Assembly (NCBI GenBank): GCA_045642965.1 | Contig: JAZUJX010000013.1 | Coordinates: 1 to 6,801, forward strand | Direction of reading: 5' to 3' | DNA from: Equadaptatus sp045642965 | Lineage (GTDB): Bacteria > Synergistota > Synergistia > Synergistales > Synergistaceae | Length of the DNA: 6,801 bases | Shown here: positions 1-6,691 of the stretch, piece after piece | How the letters are laid out: the number at the start of each line of letters is the position of its first letter | How positions within the stretch are numbered: position 1 is the stretch's first letter | Program-made: the position numbers and the translations under genes | Notes under the pieces: model-generated | What the model was told of the DNA's origin: nothing | What the model saw: the letters and a program-made list of their open reading frames with translations, nothing else | Databases searched by the model: none

Positions 1-1882
1 CCGTTTTTTTCTCTTCTCTTTTTTCAGCGGAAACAGTGATTTTTGAGAAATGACTGCGTTTTTTCTCAAGCTCTCGCCTTGCCGCGGACTCGCTCTCCGC
101 CGCTTCAAGATTTTTTATCAGCGAACGCGCGGAATCTTCCGCGTTGCGTATTATGTTCTGCGCTTTTTTGTCAGCGCTTGCAAGCAGTTCTTCGCGTTTC
201 TCGTCCAACTGTCTGACTTTGTTTTCATAATCCTGTTTAAGGGCTTCGGCTTTTTTTCTGTTCGTTTCAAGGAGACTGTTTTCCCTGTCAAGCTGCGAAC
301 GTTTTCTGTGCAGTTCGGAAACGATGGCTTCCATAGACACTTCCCTGCTGCTTATCGCGGTTTCGGCACGGCTGATTATGTCCTGCGGCATGCCGAGTTT
401 GGAGGCAATAAGCAGGGCGTTGCTCTGACCGGGTATTCCCATAATAATTTTGTACGTCGGGGACAGCGTTTCAACGTCAAATTCAACGCTTGCCGTTTCT
501 ATTCCGGGCATTGACGTGGCGTAATGTTTTATCGGATTGTGATGTGTGGTCGCCAGTACCAAAGCACCGTTTTTCAGAAGCCAGTCAAGAATAGCTATAC
601 CCAGCGCCGCTCCCTCGTCGGGATCTGTACCTGCTCCCAGTTCGTCAAGCAGAACCAGCGATTTGTTTCCGGCTGAAGCTATAATTCCGGTAATGTTTTT
701 GACGTGGGCGCTGAAGGTCGAAAGAGACTGCTCTATACTCTGTTCGTCGCCAATGTCTGCGCTCAGACGGTCAAAGCTGCCTATAACCGTGCCCTCCGCG
801 GCAGGCAGCGGGCAGCCGTACCACGCAAGCAGAACGGAAACTCCGGCAGTTTTGAGCGCAACCGTTTTGCCGCCGGTATTCGGTCCGGTAATTACCAGCG
901 TTTTAAATTTGTCTCCGCATTCAATATCAACAGGCACGGCACGTCTGCCGAGCAGCGGATGCCTTGTCTGTACGAGTCTGAACATTGTCTTTTCGGACAG
1001 TTTGGGCATGTGCCAGCCGTCCGCACGCATTATTTCAGAAAGCGCGTAAAGGAAATCCACCCTGCCGAGCACTTCTTCGGCAGTCTGAATACTTTTGCGT
1101 CTTGCAAGCAGTTTCTCCGTAAGCCCGCGAAGTATTTTCAGCTCTTCGTGCTGCTCCACGCTGCGTCTGTCGCTGAAATTGTTGTTCAGCCTGACAAGCG
1201 AGTGCGGTTCCATATAGACACTGTTTCCGGAGCCTGAGCGGTCAACTACTATGCCGGGAAATTTATTAATCGCATCCTGCCTGACAAGAAAAGCATGCCT
1301 TGAATTGCGCAGCACAAGCATACGTTCCTGGAGCATTGATACGAGCGAAGCATCGTTAAGATACGCTCTGCTTTTCGCCTTAATCTGCTCGCGAAGCAGA
1401 CGCATTTCCTCCCGCACCGATTTAAGTTTCGGAGAGGCAGAGTCATATAATTTGCCGTCTTCGTCGAGCACAGACAGCATTTCAGTTTCTTCGGAGAAAT
1501 CGCGCAGGTATTTTGCAAGAAGCTCAAAAGAAGAATATTCCGTGCTGCTGTTTAAAAGCGTCTGGCGGAGTTCAAGCGCCGTTTTCAGCAGAAGCCTGAT
1601 TTTTACAAGCTCTGCTCCGGTAAGCAGCCCTGTTTCAAGCGCTGAGGCAAGCAGCCCGTCAACCGGCGCAAGACCGGAATTCCACGGCAGTTCCCCGCTG
1701 CTGTCGCGAAAATTTTCAATTTCGGCAAACAGCCTGTGACGCTTTTGCAGTTCATCAAGGTCAGACGCAGGCTGAAGCTTTAAGGCATAGGAAACGCCGA
1801 GCTCGCTTCTTGATTTTGAAGCAAGCAGTGACAATATTTTCTCTATTTCAAGATGTTTCAGAACGTTGCGGTCGGCAAACAT
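1..1882 (-). CDS. mutS2: MutS2 family endonuclease/ATPase, C-terminus cut off by the window edge
   Basis: This gene is read leftwards from ATG at 1882, and 627 codons are open to base 2 with no stop. The N-terminal region, about residues 1-320, is the MutS core/lever region; it opens like other MutS2 proteins (NVLKHLEIEKIL) and carries the DSASP segment. The ATPase domain follows, with Walker A GPNTGGKT at 333-340, Walker B LVLLDE at 409-414 followed by GAGTDP, and the TTHH switch at 445-448. From about residue 500 the protein becomes charged and helical, matching the coiled-coil linker of the family. MutS2 proteins are usually about 780 residues, so the KOW-like and C-terminal Smr nuclease domains should lie outside the window. 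Family members suppress homologous recombination or split collided ribosomes; which applies here cannot be told. The start lies 9 bases after the cvpA stop, in the same frame, and no ATG lies between them. The ribosome site is weak, so coupling to cvpA translation is likely. Confidence 0.96.
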   Translation of the reverse strand, partial: MFADRNVLKHLEIEKILSLLASKSRSELGVSYALKLQPASDLDELQKRHRLFAEIENFRDSSGELPWNSGLAPVDGLLASALETGLLTGAELVKIRLLLKTALELRQTLLNSSTEYSSFELLAKYLRDFSEETEMLSVLDEDGKLYDSASPKLKSVREEMRLLREQIKAKSRAYLNDASLVSMLQERMLVLRNSRHAFLVRQDAINKFPGIVVDRSGSGNSVYMEPHSLVRLNNNFSDRRSVEQHEELKILRGLTEKLLARRKSIQTAEEVLGRVDFLYALSEIMRADGWHMPKLSEKTMFRLVQTRHPLLGRRAVPVDIECGDKFKTLVITGPNTGGKTVALKTAGVSVLLAWYGCPLPAAEGTVIGSFDRLSADIGDEQSIEQSLSTFSAHVKNITGIIASAGNKSLVLLDELGAGTDPDEGAALGIAILDWLLKNGALVLATTHHNPIKHYATSMPGIETASVEFDVETLSPTYKIIMGIPGQSNALLIASKLGMPQDIISRAETAISSREVSMEAIVSELHRKRSQLDRENSLLETNRKKAEALKQDYENKVRQLDEKREELLASADKKAQNIIRNAEDSARSLIKNLEAAESESAARRELEKKRSHFSKITVSAEKREEKKT

Positions 1883-1891
1883 TGCAGGCGT

Positions 1892-2461
1892 TTAGCGCGG
1901 ACCTTTGCCGCCGGTACGGTACGGGCGGAGAATCTGTTCAAGCGTTCCGTCAGGCAGCTGTTCGGCATGGGCGCAAAGTTCGTTGCTGACAATAAACTTC
2001 CGTACGCTGCTCCAGTGTCTTCCCGCATAGCGCAGCAAATCACTGTTCGTCATCCATGTAGGACTGCATACAGGCGTGAGCAGAAAACCGGCTACTATAA
2101 AGCAGTACAACACTGCAACCGATTTGAAAATGCCGGAGCATACACCGAGAAGCGTATCCAGGAAGCCGAGTTTGACGGCGGAAAGTATACTCTTCATCAG
2201 ACGGCGCAGAACAGAAGCCAGAATTACCACTGTAAGCCATATACAGACTATTGCGGCAACCTGTGCGACACAGCGGTTCATACCGACAGATTTGCAGAAA
2301 ATCGCTGCAAGCGATGATGAATGTTTGAAAGACAGGAAAAAAGCAAGAATAAAACCGGCAAGAGATATGCACTCACCGGCAAAACCGCGCATACAGCCGC
2401 GTACTGTAAACCACACGGCAAGCAGCGCAAAGAAAATATCAATAGGATGAAAGCCGAACAA
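1892..2461 (-). CDS. cvpA: CvpA family inner-membrane protein
   Basis: The product is 189 residues and very hydrophobic, with about four membrane helices near residues 5-20, 29-46, 64-86 and 104-128 and a polar tail after about 135. Family features are visible: an Asp in the first helix (PIDIFF), the RG..RGFAGE segment at 21-30, and LGFLDTLLGVCSGIFK at 98-113, which matches the usual LG.LDR.LG..FG..KG pattern. CvpA was named for its role in colicin V production in E. coli and is also linked to bile and envelope tolerance and to division-gene neighbourhoods; its molecular role is not settled. The start is TTG, one base after the stop of the zapA-like gene, with AGGA five bases upstream; no in-frame ATG fits the family N-terminus better. 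Nine cysteines are present, several in membrane helices, which is unusual. The gene sits next to mutS2, as in Bacillota. Confidence 0.88.
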   Translation of the reverse strand: MFGFHPIDIFFALLAVWFTVRGCMRGFAGECISLAGFILAFFLSFKHSSSLAAIFCKSVGMNRCVAQVAAIVCIWLTVVILASVLRRLMKSILSAVKLGFLDTLLGVCSGIFKSVAVLYCFIVAGFLLTPVCSPTWMTNSDLLRYAGRHWSSVRKFIVSNELCAHAEQLPDGTLEQILRPYRTGGKGPR

Positions 2462-2462
2462 A

Positions 2463-2738
2463 TCAGTCCTGCTTTCTTTCGGCAGGGATTTTTGAAGAAG
2501 CGTCGCTGATTTTTATTTCAAGTTTGTCCAGCCTGTTCATAATTGTAATCAGCGAAAGGAAAAGGCGCTCGTCCTGCGTCATGTTAGCAGGAAAAGAATC
2601 AACAAGCTTTTGTATTTTATGCACTATGCGGGCAAGACGACCTTTATCCATAGGGGTGGCAAGAGTATACTGATGCACCCCGATAAAGAACGAGTAATGC
2701 CCCGGCGCCGTTTCCCTTATTTCTTCAAATTTGCCCAT
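2463..2738 (-). CDS. zapA: ZapA-like cell division protein
   Basis: The product is a small protein of 91 residues. After a short leader it has a beta-hairpin pattern at about 15-28 (YSFFIGVHQYTLAT), a first helix at about 30-49 (DKGRLARIVHKIQKLVDSF), and a longer helix at about 54-79 (TQDERLFLSLITIMNRLDKLE). That order, two strands with an I.G..Y.L core, a helix, then a long hydrophobic helix carrying the N.L..L pattern, is the layout of ZapA. ZapA is a cytoplasmic FtsZ-binding protein that bundles filaments and stabilises the Z ring. The position between pheT and cvpA is where zapA lies in Bacillota, which supports the call as much as the weak sequence similarity does. It starts three bases after the stop of the coiled-coil gene and ends one base before the cvpA start. 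Another small helical protein with the same fold outline cannot be excluded. Confidence 0.7.
   Translation of the reverse strand: MGKFEEIRETAPGHYSFFIGVHQYTLATPMDKGRLARIVHKIQKLVDSFPANMTQDERLFLSLITIMNRLDKLEIKISDASSKIPAERKQD
2467..2470 (-). promoter_or_regulatory. Ribosome binding site supporting the cvpA TTG start
   Basis: AGGA ends five bases before TTG 2461 and sits inside the last codons of the zapA-like gene. It supports the non-ATG start, which leaves only one base between the two genes. Confidence 0.55.
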
Positions 2739-2741
2739 ATT

Positions 2742-3101
2742 TTAGTCGTCCATCAGCCTCAGCTGTTTCGGAAAACCGTCTTCTTCGGGAAGTTTTTCCG
2801 CCGCTTCTGAGGCTTTCTCAGCTTCCATGGCGGCTTTTCTCTGCTGCATGGCGCGCACCCTGGCAAGAAGTCCTCCCGCTCTCTTTTCATAAGTTTCAGC
2901 TGCTTCAATACTTGCGTTGACCCTAACGGAATTGCTCTGGATTTCCTGCTGAAGCTGGGCTATTTCCTGATTCCTGTCGTCAAGCGTATTCTTGAGACCG
3001 TTAATGTCACTTTTCAGCTGATTGTTTTCTGCAAGGAGCGTATCGATGAAATTTCCCATTTCATCAATTGCTTTTTCAAGAGCGTCAAAATTCTCCATCA
3101 T
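2742..3101 (-). CDS. Small coiled-coil protein, ZapB-like in layout
   Basis: The product is 119 residues and almost entirely helical and charged. Hydrophobic residues fall at 29, 33, 36, 40, 47, 50 and 54 in a regular 4-3 heptad spacing, so residues about 5-90 should form a coiled coil; an acidic-basic tail follows (KLPEEDGFPK). The opening (FDALEKAIDEM..FIDTLLAENNQLK) and the later GGLLARVRAM resemble the arrangement of ZapB, which has an L..K...AI..I..L..EN..L start and an RI..LL..LE end. E. coli ZapB is a coiled-coil Z-ring protein that binds ZapA. The next gene here is zapA-like and begins three bases downstream, so a partnership is a reasonable inference. I preferred ATG 3101 to the in-frame GTG at 3110, because an AGGTG ribosome site overlaps the GTG and is spaced six bases from ATG 3101. 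Coiled coils resemble each other by chance, so the family call is tentative. Confidence 0.8.
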   Translation of the reverse strand: MMENFDALEKAIDEMGNFIDTLLAENNQLKSDINGLKNTLDDRNQEIAQLQQEIQSNSVRVNASIEAAETYEKRAGGLLARVRAMQQRKAAMEAEKASEAAEKLPEEDGFPKQLRLMDD

Positions 3102-3107
3102 GTCGTT

Positions 3108-3112
3108 CACCT
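3108..3112 (-). promoter_or_regulatory. Ribosome binding site that decides the coiled-coil gene start
   Basis: AGGTG lies six bases before ATG 3101, an ideal spacing. The GTG inside it, at 3110, is in frame and would add three residues (MND), but it would leave no usable upstream site, so 3101 is the better start. A second ATG follows directly at 3098. Confidence 0.65.
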
Positions 3113-3115
3113 CGC

Positions 3116-5545
3116 TTAAGCGTCACGGACTTCGCCGGAAAGTTTTTTGACAAGTTTGTTAACAATCTGTTTCGTCGCAGTTTCAATCTGCTCGGAGGTC
3201 AGAGTACCTTTATCGGAACCTATCCAGGTACGGAACGTTACGGATTTTTTGCCTTCGCCAACCTGTTTGCCGCGATATTCTTCCACAAACTGCGTATCGC
3301 GCACAAGCTCAACCTTTTCCACAAAACTGCGGATCTGCTCCCACGACACGGCTTCGTCAAAAATAACGGAAAGGTCAAAATCTGCAAGCGGATATTCCGG
3401 CAGATGAGTAAACTCGTTCTGGCGCGATGCAAGAGGCTGCAGTTTTTCAACATTCAGTTCAAAAATTACGGCAAGAGCGCGTTTGATTCCGGCAGCCTTC
3501 GCCGCTTTCTGCGACACAAGTCCGATGCAGCCGATTACGTCTTTGTCTGCCATGACGTTCAGCCAAAGCTTATCCTCCGCCCACACAGGCTTTTCTGTCT
3601 GCGCAAACGAAAGCTGCTCCACCTGAACGTAACGGTGCATGTATTCCATAATTCCCTTTGCTTCGCGGAACATAAGGCGCGGATCACTGCCGACAAACGC
3701 TCCGGCGACGTGTCTTTCCATTGTCGGAAGCTTTTCTGCTTCTGAATTTACGCTGTGATAATCCCTGTTGAAGAATACAGGGGTAAGCTCAAACAGCTTA
3801 AACTCGTCAAAGTAGCGCAGGTTGTTCGCAACAGCCATAAGAATTCCGGGAACAAGCGTCGAGCGCAGATTTGCCTGTTCAGGAGACGGCGGTGTTGACA
3901 GTCTGAGCATGCTGTTCTTGTCAACTCCGGCAGCGTTCACGTACACGTCTTCAATCCAGGGATAGGTAAATATTTCCTGCATTCCGCAGCGGAAGGCCAG
4001 ATACTCGCGCAGGACTCTTTCCGTGTCAAATTTTCTCTGATTTACAGCTTTGTCAAGCGTAATCACCGGCGGCACGAAATCAAAGTTTTCGTAGCCTATA
4101 AGACGCGCGATTTCTTCAAGAATATCGTCAGGAAGCGAAATATCGCCTGTTGAACGCCAGGTAGGCGCTGTTACCTCGTAGCAGCCTTCTTTTTCTTCCG
4201 TCACGAAACCGAGTCTTGAAAGCGTTTCTTCTACCTGACCTTTTTTCAGTTCGCTGCCGAGCCTTCTGTTAAGCCAGCCGGCGTCAACACTGACCTTTGC
4301 CGGTGCGAGAGGCGCCGGATAATTGTCAGTACAGCCTGAAAGCACGCAGTCAGGGAAATATTTTTTGAACATGCGGACAGCGACGGAAACCGCACTGTCC
4401 ACGCGCTGCGGGTCAATACCCTTTTCATAGCGCGAAGAAGCTTCGGTTCTTATGCCAAAACGCTGTGTCGTTTTTCTGACGGAAAGTGCGTTGAAATTTG
4501 CGATTTCCATAATTATTTCAGTGGTTTCGGGCAGAATTGAATCAAGTTTTCCGCCCATAATGCCCGCAAGGGCGACAGGCGCTTTGTCATCGGCAATGAC
4601 GAGGTCCTGATTTGTCAGGTCAAGTACCGTGTCGTCAAGAAGCTGCAGTGTTTCGCCCTCTTTTGCGCAGCGCACTGTTATTGCGCCCTTTATATGATCT
4701 CTGCTGAAACCGTGCGTAGGCTGGCCTGTGGCAAGCATAACGTAATTCGTGATGTCAACGATGAGATTTATCGGACGCATACCGACACGCCATATAAGGC
4801 TCTTCAGTTCAAACGGCGATTCAATGCTCTTTACGTTCTTGATTACAAGTCCGGTATAGCGCGGGCAGAGCGCCGCGTTTTCAATTTTGACCTCAAGCCC
4901 GTCAGAAACCGAAGGAAGTTCGACTTCCTCAAGCGGCTTCAGTTCACACCCGTAAATTGCGGCAAGTTCTCTTGCCATACCGTAATGTCCCCAGAGGTCG
5001 GGACGGTTTGTCATGGATTTGTTGTCAATGTCAATAATAACGTCGTTCAGGCCAAGAGCTTCCGCCACAGGCATTCCCGGCTTTGCCCCGAACGCGCTAA
5101 GGTCAATGATTTCAGCATGCTGCGTTGCGGGGAAAAGGTCTCCCAAACCGACCTCGTCAGACGCGCAGATCATGCCGTAGCTCATTACACCCCTGAGCTT
5201 AGCAGGCTTGATTTCAACAGGTTCGCCTTCGCCGTGCCACACTACCCAGGCGCCCGGCTTCGCAACGCATACGAGCATGCCCGGCTCAAGATTTATGCCG
5301 CCGCAGACTATTTCATTCGGCTCCGCATCGCCGAGGTCAACGCTGCAGATACGCAGTTTGTCTGCGTTCGGATGCGGCGCGACTGAAAGAATTTTGCCTA
5401 TGCAGAGTCCTCTCAGCGAAGCACCGAGATCAAACGCTTCCTCAACCTCAACCGTGCACATCGTAAGGTCGTAGGCAAGCTTCTCCATCGTAAGATCTTC
5501 GGGAAGATCAACGTATTTTTTTATCCAGTTAAGTGAAAGTTTCAT
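3116..5545 (-). CDS. pheT: Phenylalanyl-tRNA synthetase beta subunit
   Basis: At 809 residues this is full length for bacterial PheT, the subunit that binds tRNA-Phe and hydrolyses mischarged Tyr-tRNA. Domains in order are: N-terminal strand-helix region (LSLNWIKKYVDLP, 3-15); an OB-fold tRNA-binding domain at about 40-155, with HPNADKLRICSVDLG at 58-72 and KLRGVMSYGMICASDEVGL at 116-134; the B3/B4 editing region at about 210-385, with NRPDLWGHYGMARELAA just before it at 180-196, VALAGIMGG at 324-332 and SSRYEKGIDP at 370-379; the B5 domain at about 415-485, ending in DDILEEIARLIGYENF; a catalytic-like core at about 500-700; and a C-terminal anticodon-binding FDX-ACB domain from about 715 (LPEYPLADFDLSVIFDE). 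Small departures from the usual pattern are GQPTHGFS where GQP.HAFD is common (Ser281 for Asp) and ADFDLSV where RRDL is common. The ribosome site GGGGGA is well placed and shares a base with the pheS stop. Confidence 0.98.
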   Translation of the reverse strand: MKLSLNWIKKYVDLPEDLTMEKLAYDLTMCTVEVEEAFDLGASLRGLCIGKILSVAPHPNADKLRICSVDLGDAEPNEIVCGGINLEPGMLVCVAKPGAWVVWHGEGEPVEIKPAKLRGVMSYGMICASDEVGLGDLFPATQHAEIIDLSAFGAKPGMPVAEALGLNDVIIDIDNKSMTNRPDLWGHYGMARELAAIYGCELKPLEEVELPSVSDGLEVKIENAALCPRYTGLVIKNVKSIESPFELKSLIWRVGMRPINLIVDITNYVMLATGQPTHGFSRDHIKGAITVRCAKEGETLQLLDDTVLDLTNQDLVIADDKAPVALAGIMGGKLDSILPETTEIIMEIANFNALSVRKTTQRFGIRTEASSRYEKGIDPQRVDSAVSVAVRMFKKYFPDCVLSGCTDNYPAPLAPAKVSVDAGWLNRRLGSELKKGQVEETLSRLGFVTEEKEGCYEVTAPTWRSTGDISLPDDILEEIARLIGYENFDFVPPVITLDKAVNQRKFDTERVLREYLAFRCGMQEIFTYPWIEDVYVNAAGVDKNSMLRLSTPPSPEQANLRSTLVPGILMAVANNLRYFDEFKLFELTPVFFNRDYHSVNSEAEKLPTMERHVAGAFVGSDPRLMFREAKGIMEYMHRYVQVEQLSFAQTEKPVWAEDKLWLNVMADKDVIGCIGLVSQKAAKAAGIKRALAVIFELNVEKLQPLASRQNEFTHLPEYPLADFDLSVIFDEAVSWEQIRSFVEKVELVRDTQFVEEYRGKQVGEGKKSVTFRTWIGSDKGTLTSEQIETATKQIVNKLVKKLSGEVRDA

Positions 5546-5552
5546 AGCAAGA

Positions 5553-5558
5553 TCCCCC
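5553..5558 (-). promoter_or_regulatory. Ribosome binding site of pheT
   Basis: GGGGGA begins with the last base of the pheS TAG stop and ends seven bases before the pheT ATG. The overlap of stop codon and ribosome site points to translational coupling of the two subunits, which are needed in equal amounts. Confidence 0.75.
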
Positions 5559-6634
5559 TATTTGAACTGATTAAGGAAACGAAGGTCCGCGCTGTGGAAA
5601 AGCCTTACGTCGTCAACGCCGTAGCGCATCATTACAAGTCTGTCGAGACCGATGTTGATGTAAAAACCCGACCAGACGGCGGGGTCAAGCCCTGCTGCCT
5701 TCAAAACGTTCGGATGCGGCGTGCCTCCGGGCATAACCTCTATCCAGCCTACATTCTTGCAGACCTTGCAGCCTTTTCCGCCGCACACAAGGCAGCGCAT
5801 GTCAATTTCAAAGCCAGGTTCAACGAACGGGAAAAATCCTGCTCTCATACGCACTTCAACGTCGCGGCCGAACACCTTGTTCAGAATTGTTTTAACAAGC
5901 AGCTCGCCGGAAGCGAACGAGAAATCTTTCTCCACAATCAGCGCTTCGTACTGGAAGAACGCCCTTTCGTGGCGTGCATCCGTAGTTTCGTTGCGGTAAA
6001 CGCGTCCGGGATAGACAAAACGCGCAGGAGCGCCGTGTTCCTGAAGATAACGGACGCTGCCTCCTGTAAGATGCGGCCTCATACAGAGACGTTCCGCGCC
6101 TTTTCCGCTGTCATGTCCCTCCAGCCAGTAGGTATCCATACTCTCTCTTGCGGGATGCTCCGGCGGGAAATTAAGATTGTCAAAAGCGTAAAGCTCGCTT
6201 GTGATTTCAGGCTCCGAATAAATCTCAAAACCGAGCGAGCGGAAAGCGTCGTTCAGGTCATAGCACATCTGCGTAATCGGATGCAGGGCGCCGGTCTGCG
6301 GCATAATTCCAGGCAGGGTAAGATCCACCTCGCCGTCAACCGCGGAAACTTCCTCAAGCAGCTGAGCCCCCCTGTTGTCTATGGCGTCCGAAAGTATCTG
6401 CTTAACCTCGTTTGACGCCTGTCCGAGCGTTTTGCGCAACTCCGGCGTAACCTTGCCGAGATTTTTCATAATCTCTGTAAGCTCACCCTTGCGCCCTAAA
6501 AGACGCGAATGGACAAGCTGCAGTTCGTCCGACAGTTTTGTACCCTTAATTTTTTCAAGACCTTCCTGCTTAATGCGCTCCAGTCTTGCAATCAGTTCTT
6601 CAGCAAGCGCTCTTGCTTCGCTGTTCTCGTCCAT
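5558..6634 (-). CDS. pheS: Phenylalanyl-tRNA synthetase alpha subunit, divergent active-site motifs
   Basis: At 358 residues this is the size of bacterial PheS, the class II catalytic subunit that activates phenylalanine with ATP and transfers it to tRNA-Phe as a heterotetramer with PheT. Residues 1-95 form the helical tRNA-binding arm (LLGRKGELTEIMKNLG at 45-60). The catalytic core follows: GALHPITQ at 115-122, the FDNLNFPPEHPAR segment at 151-163, motif 2 around VYPGRVYRNETTDARHERAF at 207-226, FFQYEALIVEK at 226-236, RAGFFPFVEP at 264-273 and motif 3 near residues 323-338. Substrate-pocket residues His188, Gln228, Glu230, Phe268 and Phe270 match E. coli, but the position of E. coli Ala294 is Tyr325, and FGMGMER is replaced by INIGLDR. 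Four cysteines at 281, 284, 289 and 292 form a zinc-knuckle-like pattern also remembered from Bacillota PheS. The start is decided by a strong GGGAGGA site six bases upstream. Confidence 0.97.
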   Translation of the reverse strand: MDENSEARALAEELIARLERIKQEGLEKIKGTKLSDELQLVHSRLLGRKGELTEIMKNLGKVTPELRKTLGQASNEVKQILSDAIDNRGAQLLEEVSAVDGEVDLTLPGIMPQTGALHPITQMCYDLNDAFRSLGFEIYSEPEITSELYAFDNLNFPPEHPARESMDTYWLEGHDSGKGAERLCMRPHLTGGSVRYLQEHGAPARFVYPGRVYRNETTDARHERAFFQYEALIVEKDFSFASGELLVKTILNKVFGRDVEVRMRAGFFPFVEPGFEIDMRCLVCGGKGCKVCKNVGWIEVMPGGTPHPNVLKAAGLDPAVWSGFYINIGLDRLVMMRYGVDDVRLFHSADLRFLNQFK

Positions 6635-6640
6635 GGTTTA

Positions 6641-6647
6641 TCCTCCC
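6641..6647 (-). promoter_or_regulatory. Ribosome binding site of pheS
   Basis: GGGAGGA lies six bases before the ATG at 6634. It is a near-perfect anti-Shine-Dalgarno match and the strongest in the window, consistent with this being the first gene of the unit and with ATG 6634 as the true start. Confidence 0.85.
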
Positions 6648-6663
6648 AAACCTGCCTGAGCAG

Positions 6664-6691
6664 ATAATATACACAATGACTGCATTGTATA
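6664..6691 (-). promoter_or_regulatory. Candidate sigma-70-type promoter of the pheS operon
   Basis: TATTAT at 6669-6664 matches five of six -10 bases. TATACA at 6691-6686 matches four of six -35 bases, with a 16-base spacer. Transcription would begin near 6657, giving a leader of only about 22 bases. An overlapping alternative is TTCTCA at 6719-6714 with TAAAAT at 6696-6691, spacer 17. In DNA this AT-rich such boxes arise easily, so the position is tentative; that a promoter lies in this gap is more certain than which boxes are used. Confidence 0.4.

Noticed and set aside
50..1739. Several plus-strand frames of 154-177 codons opposite mutS2
   Set aside because: The minus strand reads continuously as MutS2 through this whole stretch, with intact ATPase motifs; these are shadows.
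3108..3110. GTG start for the coiled-coil gene
   Set aside because: The GTG lies within the AGGTG ribosome site that serves the ATG at 3101.
3068..5386. Plus-strand open frames of 225 (3068-3745) and 230 (4694-5386) codons opposite pheT
   Set aside because: Both are antisense to a clearly recognisable full-length pheT; their products are low-complexity in appearance and match nothing I know.
5594..6415. Long open frame of 273 codons on the plus strand opposite pheS
   Set aside because: It lies wholly within pheS, has no family resemblance or ribosome site, and follows from the codon bias of the real gene.
6650..6665. Small hairpin CTGC-TCAG-GCAG just upstream of the pheS ribosome site
   Set aside because: Only four strong pairs plus a G-T and an A-T, no T run, and half of it would lie upstream of the likely transcription start.
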